34,584 nt of DNA from Flavobacteriaceae bacterium (GTDB lineage: Bacteria > Bacteroidota > Bacteroidia > Flavobacteriales > Flavobacteriaceae), in NCBI GenBank assembly GCA_030835325.1, contig JAURPF010000093.1, positions 1 to 34,584 on the forward strand, in the 5' to 3' direction. Under the pieces are notes generated by a model, which saw nothing but the letters and a program-made list of their open reading frames with translations, did not search any database and was not told the DNA's origin. Shown piece after piece: positions 1-10,276 of the stretch; position 1 is the stretch's first letter; the number at the start of each line of letters is the position of its first letter. The translations under genes were made by a program, and so were the position numbers.

Positions 1-619
1 CAATTCGGTTGACTATATCTGGGCGTGCCCAATATTTTACATTTCCCCCAATTTCTTTCTCACGGATAATCATGGTGACACTTTTTGCTCCCTTGCGATA
101 GGTTTCCAGCGCTACATCTACTGCAGAATTTGCAGCACCTACAACAACTAAGTCCATTCCAAAATACGGGTGTGGCTCGCTGTAATAATGTTTTACTTTT
201 GGCAAATCTTCTCCAGGAACATTCAATAAAAAAGGGCGGTCGTAAAAACCAGTTGCAATAATAAGATTTGCTGCAGTGTAAGATCCTTTAGAAGTAGTAA
301 GTTCAAAGGCTTGCTGTGTATTTTTTATTTGGGTAACCTCCTCGTAGAGTTTGGTGTTTAATTTCCAATGGGATGCGACTCTTCTATAGTATTCTAAGGC
401 TTCTGATCGGGTTGGTTTTGCATTGTGAGAAATAAAAGGGATGTCTCCGATTTCCAGTTTATCCGAAGTAGAAAAAAAAGTCATATTCATGGGGTAGTGG
501 TAAAGAGAGTTGACCAAAGTGCCTTTGTCAATAATCAAATAACTCAGCCCCTTTTTTTCTGCCTCTATACCACAGGCCATTCCTATTGGTCCTGCACCAA
601 TTATAATTACGTCTAGCAT
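1..619 (-). CDS. ypdA: YpdA-family putative bacillithiol disulfide reductase (FAD/NAD(P)-binding), truncated by window edge
   Basis: Reverse-strand reading from ATG at 619: MLDVIIIGAGPIGMACGIEAEKKGLSYLIIDKGTLVNSLYHYP..., with Rossmann GxGxxG and a second nucleotide-binding motif (VVVGAANSAVDVALE). Open to the left edge; not in the ORF track because it is partial. Confidence 0.85.
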   Translation of the reverse strand, partial: MLDVIIIGAGPIGMACGIEAEKKGLSYLIIDKGTLVNSLYHYPMNMTFFSTSDKLEIGDIPFISHNAKPTRSEALEYYRRVASHWKLNTKLYEEVTQIKNTQQAFELTTSKGSYTAANLIIATGFYDRPFLLNVPGEDLPKVKHYYSEPHPYFGMDLVVVGAANSAVDVALETYRKGAKSVTMIIREKEIGGNVKYWARPDIVNRI

Positions 620-775
620 GTAGCGAAGTTACAAATCTTTAAATCAAAATAAAATCTATAGCGGTCTCCAACTAAATATCACTATGTAATAGTAAAATCT
701 TATTATGAGAATAATAAAGCGTATTTCTCCGAAGCCAATACAGCTTACTATAATAAAAAACTATTATAAAAATAT

Positions 776-1810
776 TTATGATAATAAAACTCTTTGCCTT
801 GTAAATAAAGTTGTGATACAGATCACGAGATACCACGTCATTACTGGATTTCCAAAGGCATAAGCTAAAGCTAATCCACTGCCAAACCACCAGATTGGAA
901 AGAAAAATACACCCATGGCATACTTCATAGAGCTGACAAAAACAATGTCGTCGAATTTTGAAATAACTTTTCGAGTAATCCAAAGTGGGATAATGTTGGG
1001 TAAACTCAATAGCCATACTACAAAAAGTGAACTCCTGCTAAGCGATTTTCTGTTCGGAAGTTTGGAATGATTGGTCTCCAATTCGTTTTTTAACGTGTAA
1101 AAGTCCAATTGGGTAGTTTGTCTATTGATCTTCAGTTTTTGAGCTGCATAGTTTTCTGATTTATCTTCAATCCAAATGCACTCTTTCATTCTTTGTTGAA
1201 GTAGCGCTCTTAGTTTGTTGATGTTTTCAGCCTCTGTTAACTTTGGATCTACAGTTTGATTTATTTCAATCGGCTTTCCAAAAACTAAATGTAAGGTACA
1301 GCGCGGTTGTCTGTGATGTCCGTAATTAATACCAACTGGCATGAGATAAAGTTTTTTATCAGGGAATTGTTGTTGTGCCTGATAGATTAGTCGGCTGCTT
1401 CCTTTGGAAAGATTCTGTAGGTAGTATTCATCGTGATGACCTCCTTCTGAAAACATCAACATATATTTTCCTTCACTAAGGAGTTTATAGCACTTGGCAA
1501 AAGTTAGGTCATTTTTTTTAAGGTTGCTGTATCCGTTACGAATACGGTAAACGGGAAGCATTTTAAAAGCATCTAAAAACCACTGAAAGGGACCTCCGAA
1601 AACATCACTTCGTGTCAGTGAAGTAATTTTATTTGGAGTCATGGATCCAATAATTAAAGGGTCTAAAAAGGCACCTTGGTGATTTGGTGAAAATAAAATC
1701 CCACCGTCCTGTGGGATATTTTCATAACCGTAAACTTCAATATTTCTAAAATAGACGTAGTTGTAATAACGAAGAAGATTTTTAATAAGTAAGTAAAAAA
1801 AGGTTTTCAA
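776..1810 (-). CDS. PlsC-like 1-acyl-sn-glycerol-3-phosphate acyltransferase family protein
   Basis: 344 aa; acyltransferase motif NHQGAFLDP (HxxxxD-like) and FSEGGHHDE block; C-terminal hydrophobic segments. Confidence 0.85.
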   Translation of the reverse strand: MKTFFYLLIKNLLRYYNYVYFRNIEVYGYENIPQDGGILFSPNHQGAFLDPLIIGSMTPNKITSLTRSDVFGGPFQWFLDAFKMLPVYRIRNGYSNLKKNDLTFAKCYKLLSEGKYMLMFSEGGHHDEYYLQNLSKGSSRLIYQAQQQFPDKKLYLMPVGINYGHHRQPRCTLHLVFGKPIEINQTVDPKLTEAENINKLRALLQQRMKECIWIEDKSENYAAQKLKINRQTTQLDFYTLKNELETNHSKLPNRKSLSRSSLFVVWLLSLPNIIPLWITRKVISKFDDIVFVSSMKYAMGVFFFPIWWFGSGLALAYAFGNPVMTWYLVICITTLFTRQRVLLS

Positions 1811-2070
1811 AAGTTGAATCTTGATGACGACCCTAAAAATAAATGATATGGGTCAGTTTACCTAATCAAAAAAGCAATCATTAGAGGGTAGCCCACTACA
1901 CTCTTCTTTAAGAATAGTCTGTATTTTGAGTTCACCTGATGTGTTTAAAGCTTTTCCTTTGAAGAAGTACTTGCTGCTTGGAATTTTAGTGACTGGATAT
2001 CTTTTTTAAAAGGGGCTTTACTATTCGATAAAAAAAGAGCTGAAGTGTCGGATTATTAAGATGAACCCCA

Positions 2071-2078
2071 TATATTTG
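2071..2078 (+). promoter_or_regulatory. Candidate Bacteroidota -7 box (TATATTTG) upstream of atpD
   Basis: Exact TAnnTTTG match 46 nt before the atpD ATG; the -33 element is not convincing. Confidence 0.4.
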
Positions 2079-2117
2079 CAACTTGAAATTTATCTAGAAA
2101 AAACTAACGTTAAGTAG

Positions 2118-3635
<1,518 letters not shown>

Positions 3636-3645
3636 AAAATAGACT

Positions 3646-3921
3646 ATGTATTTAGAAATTGTAACTCCAGAAGCAACCATATTTAAAGGAGAGGTAGACA
3701 GTGTCTCTGTTCCTGGTGTAAATGGTGATTTTGAAATGCTAAATAATCACGCCGCAATTGTATCAATCCTTAAAAAAGGATCTGTAAAAATCGCGGGAGA
3801 TATTACTCTCGATGATACATATAAAGAATTTTTTGAAAAAAAAGGAAAAGGCTATTGGTTTGCCATTGATTCTGGTGCTATTGAAATGAATGCTAATAAA
3901 ATTATTGTATTAGCTGACTAA
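3646..3921 (+). CDS. atpC: F0F1 ATP synthase subunit epsilon (short form)
   Basis: 91 aa immediately after atpD; MYLEIVTPEATIFKGEVDSVSVPGVNGDFEMLNNHA is typical of the epsilon N-terminus. Confidence 0.95.
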   Translation: MYLEIVTPEATIFKGEVDSVSVPGVNGDFEMLNNHAAIVSILKKGSVKIAGDITLDDTYKEFFEKKGKGYWFAIDSGAIEMNANKIIVLAD

Positions 3922-3945
3922 ACACCCTTTTGATTACACAAAACT

Positions 3946-3976
3946 AAAAGCTCAAACCGTTGTTTGAGCTTTTTTA
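3946..3976. terminator. Intrinsic terminator between atpC and the convergent enoyl-CoA hydratase gene
   Basis: Perfect 12-bp stem AAAAGCTCAAAC / GTTTGAGCTTTT with a 4-nt loop, followed by a T-run. Confidence 0.85.
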
Positions 3977-4756
3977 TTGCCCTGAAAACTTAGCCTTACG
4001 TTTTTCTAAAAAAGCAGTTGTTCCTTCTTCAAAATCTTCAGTATCAAAACACTTTCCGAATTCAGAAATCTCTACTTCATAGCCATTCACCCCATCAGCA
4101 AAATTTGCATTAATGGCTTTGATTGCAGCAGAGATTGCTAAAGAAGAGTTTGATTTAATTTTATCTGCTAAAGCAAAACACTTTGGCAATAATTCCTCTT
4201 GAGGTACTACATGGTTTACAAGCCCATAAGCGAGTGCTTTTTCGCCATCAATCATAGTTGCTGTCATGATCATTTCCATAGCACGTCCTTTTCCTATGAG
4301 CTGTGCCAAGCGTTGCGTTCCTCCATAGCCAGGAATCAACCCCAGAGATACTTCTGGCAAACCCATACGGGCATTCGTACTCGCCACTCTAAAATGTGCC
4401 GTCATAGCCAACTCCAACCCCCCTCCAAGCGCAAATCCATTGACAGCCGCAATAACCGGAGTTGATAAATTCTCAATAAAATCAAACAATAAATCCTGAC
4501 CTTCTTTAGACAAAGAACGCCCTTCTGTTTGATCAAAATGTGTAAACTCACTAATATCAGCTCCTGCCACAAAAGCCTTTTCGCCACTGCCAGTAATGAT
4601 GATTACTTTGGTTTCTAAATCAGATTCAGCAGCCTTAAAGGCCGCATGCAATTCAAAAATAGTGGCTCTGTTTAATGCATTTAACTTTGTGGGTCTATTG
4701 ATTGTGATTGTGGTAACTCCATCACTAAAATCACTTAATATCGTGTTATACTTCAT
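3974..4756 (-). CDS. Enoyl-CoA hydratase/isomerase family protein
   Basis: Crotonase motifs AFVAGADISEF and GGGLELAMTAHFRVAS. Start re-called to ATG at 4756 (MKYNTILSDF...) instead of the upstream start at 4801. Confidence 0.92.
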   Translation of the reverse strand: MKYNTILSDFSDGVTTITINRPTKLNALNRATIFELHAAFKAAESDLETKVIIITGSGEKAFVAGADISEFTHFDQTEGRSLSKEGQDLLFDFIENLSTPVIAAVNGFALGGGLELAMTAHFRVASTNARMGLPEVSLGLIPGYGGTQRLAQLIGKGRAMEMIMTATMIDGEKALAYGLVNHVVPQEELLPKCFALADKIKSNSSLAISAAIKAINANFADGVNGYEVEISEFGKCFDTEDFEEGTTAFLEKRKAKFSGQ

Positions 4757-6212
4757 CTTTAAAATATTTAGGGAAACGTACTGTAAATTGACTTCCCTCA
4801 TCTATAATAGAAGAGAAGCTTATACTACCATTGTACGTATCAATCATGTTTTTTATCATTGGCAAGCCCAGTCCCATACCACTTGTTTTGGTTGTAAACT
4901 TGGGTTCAAAAATTCGATCTTTGATGTCCTCTGTAATCCCACTGCCGTTATCATTAACTTCAATTATAACGTCTGTATCATCAAAAAATAGGTGGATACT
5001 AATCTGAGGTGAGCGATCTTTAGGGATGGATTGGACGGCATTTTTTACTAAATTGGTAATAATTCGAATTAATTGAGAACGGTCAAAATTTGCAATAATT
5101 TCAGGTTCTTTTGAAATGAATTTTAGGTCACTTTCTGGAAAAATATCTAGTGCCAATTCCACAACTTCAACCACATTTAAAACTTCGAGTTTTTGAGCAG
5201 GCATTTTTGCAAAATCTGAAAAAGCCGATGCAATAGAGCTCATAGTATCTATTTGTTGGATTAATGTCTTGGTGTATTCATTTACTTTCTTGTGTATATA
5301 TGGATCTTGTGGGTCAAATTTATGCTGAAAACTTTGTACGCTTAAACGCATAGGAGTCAATGGGTTTTTGATTTCATGAGCCACTTGTTTTGCCATTTCG
5401 CGCCACGCTTGTTCTCGCTGACTTGATGCCAACTTTTTAACACTGTCCTCCAATTCATCAATCATATTATTGTAGGATTCAACCAAAGCAGAAATCTCTG
5501 AACTTGCACCTTTGAGTTCAATTTTTTGATTGCGTTTCTCCAGGCGCGTTTCCTTCATTTTTTCTTGAATCGCTTGAAGTGATTTTGTAATGTATTTAGA
5601 TACAAAATACGCAAAGGCTATAGCGAGTAAAATCATGATGACATACGCATAGCTCAACCGAGTTAAAAACTCTTTAAGTTCGCCATAATTTAGAGAATCG
5701 TCATCAAAATAAGGAACATTTAATACACCGAGGGGTTTGGCGTTAATGTCTGTAAATATCATATACGAAGACCTATAATCTTCCCCAAAACGTTTGATTT
5801 TTTCTACATACCGCTTGGATACGCTTTGTTTAAGTTGCGCTAAAATATCCATTGGTAGGCGTGTCTCAATGGTGTTCTTTTCGAAATTAGGTTTCGACAT
5901 TTTAATCAGATTGCCCTCTAAATCATAGAGGTTAAAATTCACGTTGTGAATATTGGCAATCTCATATATTTTATCTTTAAAAATTAGAGGCAGATTCTCT
6001 GTTTTAACCTCCCAAGTCGTTTCTTTTAAAACATAATTTATACTCGAAATAAGTTGTGCCTCCTTCCGTTCCAAACGCAATCGGTGGTAGTCTTGAGACT
6101 GTTCATTATATTGATAAATTGTAACCCCAGCAATAAGTATGGAGGCGACAACGACCAACATAATCATATATATAAAAATACGAGAGCTAAGAGACAATTT
6201 ACGTTTTGTCAT
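4746..6212 (-). CDS. Membrane sensor histidine kinase (HAMP, HisKA, HATPase_c)
   Basis: 488 aa; two TM segments, H-box HEIKNPLTPMRLS, N-box NLVKNAVQSI, G-boxes DNGSGI and GMGLGLPM. Confidence 0.95.
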   Translation of the reverse strand: MTKRKLSLSSRIFIYMIMLVVVASILIAGVTIYQYNEQSQDYHRLRLERKEAQLISSINYVLKETTWEVKTENLPLIFKDKIYEIANIHNVNFNLYDLEGNLIKMSKPNFEKNTIETRLPMDILAQLKQSVSKRYVEKIKRFGEDYRSSYMIFTDINAKPLGVLNVPYFDDDSLNYGELKEFLTRLSYAYVIMILLAIAFAYFVSKYITKSLQAIQEKMKETRLEKRNQKIELKGASSEISALVESYNNMIDELEDSVKKLASSQREQAWREMAKQVAHEIKNPLTPMRLSVQSFQHKFDPQDPYIHKKVNEYTKTLIQQIDTMSSIASAFSDFAKMPAQKLEVLNVVEVVELALDIFPESDLKFISKEPEIIANFDRSQLIRIITNLVKNAVQSIPKDRSPQISIHLFFDDTDVIIEVNDNGSGITEDIKDRIFEPKFTTKTSGMGLGLPMIKNMIDTYNGSISFSSIIDEGSQFTVRFPKYFKDEV

Positions 6213-6263
6213 AAAAATAGACTTTTGATAAATATAGAAAAAAACGAGGATATCACTTAATGA

Positions 6264-6800
6264 TTACTCAGAACGTGTGCGTTTGTATAATTTAATCCCG
6301 AGCATAAGAAGAATTGCCAGCCCAATAAGTCCCAACATTCCAAACGCCATATTGAGGGTGTTTTTTAATAATACCAAAAAGACAACTGCAAAAAGAATGA
6401 GCGTAGCACCCTCATTCCAAATACGCATAAAATTGGAGGAGTATTTAATTTGGTCTTTTTGAAGTTCCTGAAACATAAGGTGGGTTTTGATATGATACAT
6501 AATGAGCAATACTACAAACCCTAACTTTGCATGCATCCAAGACTGCTCGAACCAGTAGGGCGCTAAGACTAAAAGCCATATTCCAAACAAAATAGCCAGA
6601 ATGGCAGAAGGCCATGTAATAATATACCACAAGCGTTTTGCCATTAGCTTCATCTGTTTTGATAGGATTTCTTTTTCGGGAGATGCTTTTTGAGACGATT
6701 CAATATGATATATAAAAATGCGGGGAATATAAAATAACCCTGCAAACCATGTGATTACAAAAATCAAATGAAGCGATTTAATATAGTTATAAGAATCCAT
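6264..6800 (-). CDS. hemJ: HemJ/CopD-family protein, putative protoporphyrinogen IX oxidase
   Basis: 178 aa multi-TM; N-terminal YIKSLHLIFVITWFAGLFYIPRIFIYH typical of the HemJ (UPF0093) family; close to other hem genes. Confidence 0.82.
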   Translation of the reverse strand: MDSYNYIKSLHLIFVITWFAGLFYIPRIFIYHIESSQKASPEKEILSKQMKLMAKRLWYIITWPSAILAILFGIWLLVLAPYWFEQSWMHAKLGFVVLLIMYHIKTHLMFQELQKDQIKYSSNFMRIWNEGATLILFAVVFLVLLKNTLNMAFGMLGLIGLAILLMLGIKLYKRTRSE

Positions 6801-6802
6801 AC

Positions 6803-8152
6803 TTATGTTATTGAAATTAATTTAGTCTTGACTTCTCTATATAAAATAACTGCGGTGACTAGAGTAGATAACACATCTGAAACTGGAAACGCTATCCAAA
6901 CTCCGAGTTCCCCATGCCATAAAGGTAATATAAAAATAAGAGGAATAAAGAAAAACCCTTGTCGAGACAAGGTTAGTAAAAGAGCGGGAACTGCTTTTCC
7001 TACGGCCTGAAAATAGGCGGATCCAATCAGTTGAATTGCGATAATGGGAGTGGCTGCAAAGACCCAACGCATTACTGTAGGAGTTTTTTCGATAACCAAA
7101 GGATCTGTAGTAAACATGCGTGTAATTAGTTCTGGGAACACAATCAATACCACAAAAATTAAAGACGCCATGGCCATGGAATAGATAATTGCAATTCGGA
7201 TCGTTTTTTTGACGCGTTCATAATTATGTGCCCCATAATTATAGCCTGCTATGGGAACAAACCCTTGTGTAATTCCAAAAATAGGAAACAGTGCAAACAT
7301 TAGCATTCGAGAGACTATTGCATAGGATGTCACCGATGTTTCTCCGCCAAAATCGAATAAAATGTTGTTCATTAACAGGTACGTAATACTCACAATGGCT
7401 TGTCGGGAGAGAGTCACCAGTCCTAAATTACTAATCTCAGACACAATTGAATTTTGGAGTTTGAAATGTGTCCATGAAATTTTCATTTCAGAATTCTTTG
7501 AAAGAAAAAACCATAAAATAAACAAAAAACAAAGCAGATACGATCCTGTTGTAGCCCAAGCGGCACCCCTCATTCCCAAATCCATGACATTTATTAAAAG
7601 GGCATCTAGTACTAAATTTGAAACCGATGGAATCATCATCGCATACATCGCGAATTTGGGTTTGCCTTCGGCTCTAATTACCGTGTTTCCCATCATTGAA
7701 AACGCTAGAAAAGGAACTCCATAGAGCACAATTCTGTAATAGGTTTTTGCAGGTTCAAAAATAGTCCCCTTGCCCCCAAACGCTGGTATAATCCCATCAA
7801 TATAATACAACCCAAAAAATACAAGTACAACTGTCAACAACAAAGTCATTGTAATTTGATTTCCAAAAGTTTTAAAGGCTTTTGGCACCTCTTTTGCTCC
7901 GAGAGCTCTAGAAATAATGGAAGATCCTCCAATCCCAATAGACATTCCCAAAGCGGCAATAAAAAATGAGACCGGAAGCACCACATTAATAGCGGCAATG
8001 GCTTGCGAACCAATCCAATGCCCCACAAAAATTGTATCCACTAAAATATTAAGCGACATGACTAAAATTCCGATAGATGCTGGAACAGCTTGTTTGATTA
8101 ATAGCTTACCAATGGTTTCACTGCCAAAGTCTTGTGAAGTAGATTTTTGCAT
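6803..8152 (-). CDS. MATE family efflux transporter
   Basis: Multi-TM MatE signatures (GKLLIKQAVPASIGILVMSLNILVDTIFVGHWIG). Likely start MQKSTSQDFG at 8152; the ORF-track start (8224) would overlap hemH. Confidence 0.92.
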   Translation of the reverse strand: MQKSTSQDFGSETIGKLLIKQAVPASIGILVMSLNILVDTIFVGHWIGSQAIAAINVVLPVSFFIAALGMSIGIGGSSIISRALGAKEVPKAFKTFGNQITMTLLLTVVLVFFGLYYIDGIIPAFGGKGTIFEPAKTYYRIVLYGVPFLAFSMMGNTVIRAEGKPKFAMYAMMIPSVSNLVLDALLINVMDLGMRGAAWATTGSYLLCFLFILWFFLSKNSEMKISWTHFKLQNSIVSEISNLGLVTLSRQAIVSITYLLMNNILFDFGGETSVTSYAIVSRMLMFALFPIFGITQGFVPIAGYNYGAHNYERVKKTIRIAIIYSMAMASLIFVVLIVFPELITRMFTTDPLVIEKTPTVMRWVFAATPIIAIQLIGSAYFQAVGKAVPALLLTLSRQGFFFIPLIFILPLWHGELGVWIAFPVSDVLSTLVTAVILYREVKTKLISIT

Positions 8153-8162
8153 GCAGTCTAAA

Positions 8163-9179
8163 TTATTTCGAAGCCCATTCTGTAACCCATTTGGCAAGAA
8201 GCGATACCCAAGCTGGATCGTCATTCAAACAAGGAATGGTTGTAAAATCTTTCCCACCAACTTCGTGAAATATTTCTTCGCCTTCCATTGCAATTTCTTC
8301 TAGGGTTTCAAGGCAATCACTTACAAAAGCGGGAGTTGCAATCGCCATGGATTTTGTGCCTTCTTTTCCTAAACGCTCAATTGTACGGTCGGTGTAAGGC
8401 TGCAACCAAGGGTCAAATCCTAGACGCGATTGAAAGGAAGTTGAATAGACACCATCCTCAAGACCCAATTCTTCGCCCACCAAACGGGTAACTTCTAAAC
8501 ATTGGTGTTTATAACAATAGGCATGTGCTTCTGAAGGTGTGACACAACACGACTTGTCTATTTTACAATGTGACTTTGTGATGTCACTCTTACGGATGTG
8601 ACGTTCTGGAATTCCGTGATAAGAAAATAATAAATGCTCGTATGTTTTTCCTTTTAGCGATTCTTTAATCGTATTGGACAAGACTTTAATATACTCCGGA
8701 TTGTTGTAAAATGGAGGTAAGTCCGAAAGCGTCAATTGCGGAAAGTGTGCATCTCTTAATTCTTTGGCAAGTACCAAAATTGTTTCGGTCGTAGCCATCG
8801 CATATTGTGGATATAGGGGTACAATTAAAACCTCATCAACACCTTGATCGACTAGTTTTTGAAGTCCATTTTTAATGGTCATGCTGCCATAACGCATTGC
8901 GAGTGCTACGGGCAAATCGACTTCTTTCTTTAGGTTGTTTTCTAAACGTTCAGATAAAACAATCAATGGAGACCCTTCTTCCCACCATATTTTTTTATAT
9001 GCTTTTGCCGATTGTTTTGGGCGTGTGTTTAAGATAATGCCTTTGACTAGAAGCGTTCGTGCCCATAAAGGAACATCGATTACGCGTTCGTCCATTAAAA
9101 ATTCGCCTAAATATTTTTTAACATCTTTTGGAGTGGGACTGTCAGGAGACCCAAGGTTTACTAATAAAACGCCTTTCAT
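8163..9179 (-). CDS. hemH: Ferrochelatase
   Basis: 338 aa; MKGVLLVNLGSPDSPTPKDVKKYL, MRYG, LLFSYHGIPERH, YSTSFQSRLG. Confidence 0.97.
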   Translation of the reverse strand: MKGVLLVNLGSPDSPTPKDVKKYLGEFLMDERVIDVPLWARTLLVKGIILNTRPKQSAKAYKKIWWEEGSPLIVLSERLENNLKKEVDLPVALAMRYGSMTIKNGLQKLVDQGVDEVLIVPLYPQYAMATTETILVLAKELRDAHFPQLTLSDLPPFYNNPEYIKVLSNTIKESLKGKTYEHLLFSYHGIPERHIRKSDITKSHCKIDKSCCVTPSEAHAYCYKHQCLEVTRLVGEELGLEDGVYSTSFQSRLGFDPWLQPYTDRTIERLGKEGTKSMAIATPAFVSDCLETLEEIAMEGEEIFHEVGGKDFTTIPCLNDDPAWVSLLAKWVTEWASK

Positions 9180-9184
9180 ATTGG

Positions 9185-10105
9185 TTAATTAATAGATTGA
9201 ATGTATTTTTTGGGAGTTGTCCCATATTGTTTTTTAAATGCTGAAATAAAATGACTGGCCGTACTGTAGCCTACTTTAAGACCAACCTCATTGACATTAT
9301 GAGCCCCAGATTCTAATAATTTTCGAGCAAATTCCATTTTATAATCAAATAAAAAGCCATAAACTGTTGTCCCATAAATTTGCTTAAAACCTTCTTTGAG
9401 TCTCTTTAGGCTTAAATCAATTTCAAGCGCTAAGGCCGATAAGGTTGGAGGTTCTGAAAGACGGTTGATAATAATATCTTTTGCTTGCCTAATTTTAACA
9501 ACATTTGAATCATCAACCAAAAAGGGACATTGCTCTATGTTTGCTTCTTCGCCCCTATTAAAATATAAACTCAACAATTCATACGCTTTTGCTTTAAAGT
9601 ATAAAGATTTGATAGTGGAGTTTAAATTGTAATTAATAAGTTGGTTCAAAACGATGGCCATTGAAGGGGAAATATGTCCGTCTTTATAATATTTTTTATC
9701 TTGATTATCTTCGCTTAAAAATGTGATGTAATCTGCTTCATGGGAAAATAATCCGTGGAATTTTTTAATGGAAATTAATACCGATACAACCCAAGTCATT
9801 GGATCAACCTCTAAATAAATCGGCAAATCTCTTTGGGGATTGTAAAGTAATAGTGAGTTTTCTTCAGGAATTTTAAGGCTGTAAGTCCCATTGTTAAATA
9901 CAAAATTGCACTGTCCTTTCAAACAAAAGTGAAATTGAATGTACGAGCTATCTATTTCCTTTTCAAGGAGTTGAACTTCAGAAGTTTCGTTCTGATAGGT
10001 CATAATCTTAAATCCAGTCTCAACGGCTGTTTCTAAAAAAGATCCTTGAGCGATATTTTTTGGAACTGGCTGCACACTTTTTGAGAGGTCTTTATTTAGA
10101 TTCAT
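9185..10105 (-). CDS. AraC-family transcriptional regulator
   Basis: C-terminal AraC HTH (LALEIDLSLKRLKEGFKQIYGTTVYGFLFDYKMEFARKLLESG...VGYSTASHFISAFKKQYGTTPKKY). Start re-called to ATG at 10105 (MNLNKDLSKSV). Confidence 0.93.
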   Translation of the reverse strand: MNLNKDLSKSVQPVPKNIAQGSFLETAVETGFKIMTYQNETSEVQLLEKEIDSSYIQFHFCLKGQCNFVFNNGTYSLKIPEENSLLLYNPQRDLPIYLEVDPMTWVVSVLISIKKFHGLFSHEADYITFLSEDNQDKKYYKDGHISPSMAIVLNQLINYNLNSTIKSLYFKAKAYELLSLYFNRGEEANIEQCPFLVDDSNVVKIRQAKDIIINRLSEPPTLSALALEIDLSLKRLKEGFKQIYGTTVYGFLFDYKMEFARKLLESGAHNVNEVGLKVGYSTASHFISAFKKQYGTTPKKYIQSIN

Positions 10106-10243
10106 TATAAATAAAAATTGTGTTTTGGATTCATTTATATCTGCAAAAATAATAATTTTAACAAAAATAAGTAAATAATACATACAAACCTCTAAACGAC
10201 ATATAAAGTTCTTCTAGCGTTATTTTTTACAAATCAAAGCAAT

Positions 10244-10251
10244 TATTTTTG
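10244..10251 (+). promoter_or_regulatory. Candidate Bacteroidota -7 box (TATTTTTG) upstream of hemA
   Basis: Exact TAnnTTTG match 26 nt before the hemA ATG, in the divergent araC/hemA spacer. Confidence 0.35.
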
Positions 10252-10276
10252 TGACGAAATATTTCCAAATACATAA

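Noticed and set aside
672-1016. 114-aa minus-strand ORF
   Set aside because: Overlaps the PlsC-like acyltransferase in another frame; composition looks like out-of-frame translation.
1846-2000. Possible minus-strand remnant reading KRYPVTKIPSSKYFFKGKALNTSGELKIQTILKEECSGLPSNDCFFD*
   Set aside because: Careful re-reading shows a stop just upstream in the poly-A/T tract, no start codon and under 50 codons; indistinguishable from chance in the atpD upstream region.
4596-4991. 131-aa plus-strand ORF
   Set aside because: Antisense to the well-supported enoyl-CoA hydratase and histidine kinase genes; no recognisable motif.
7362-8303. Plus-strand ORFs of 120 and 128 aa
   Set aside because: Antisense to MATE and hemH coding frames; no family signature, likely spurious.
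10144-10169. Two CAAAAATA boxes (reverse-strand TAnnTTTG) upstream of araC
   Set aside because: Match the -7 consensus but have no well-spaced -33 partner; too weak to call in AT-rich DNA.
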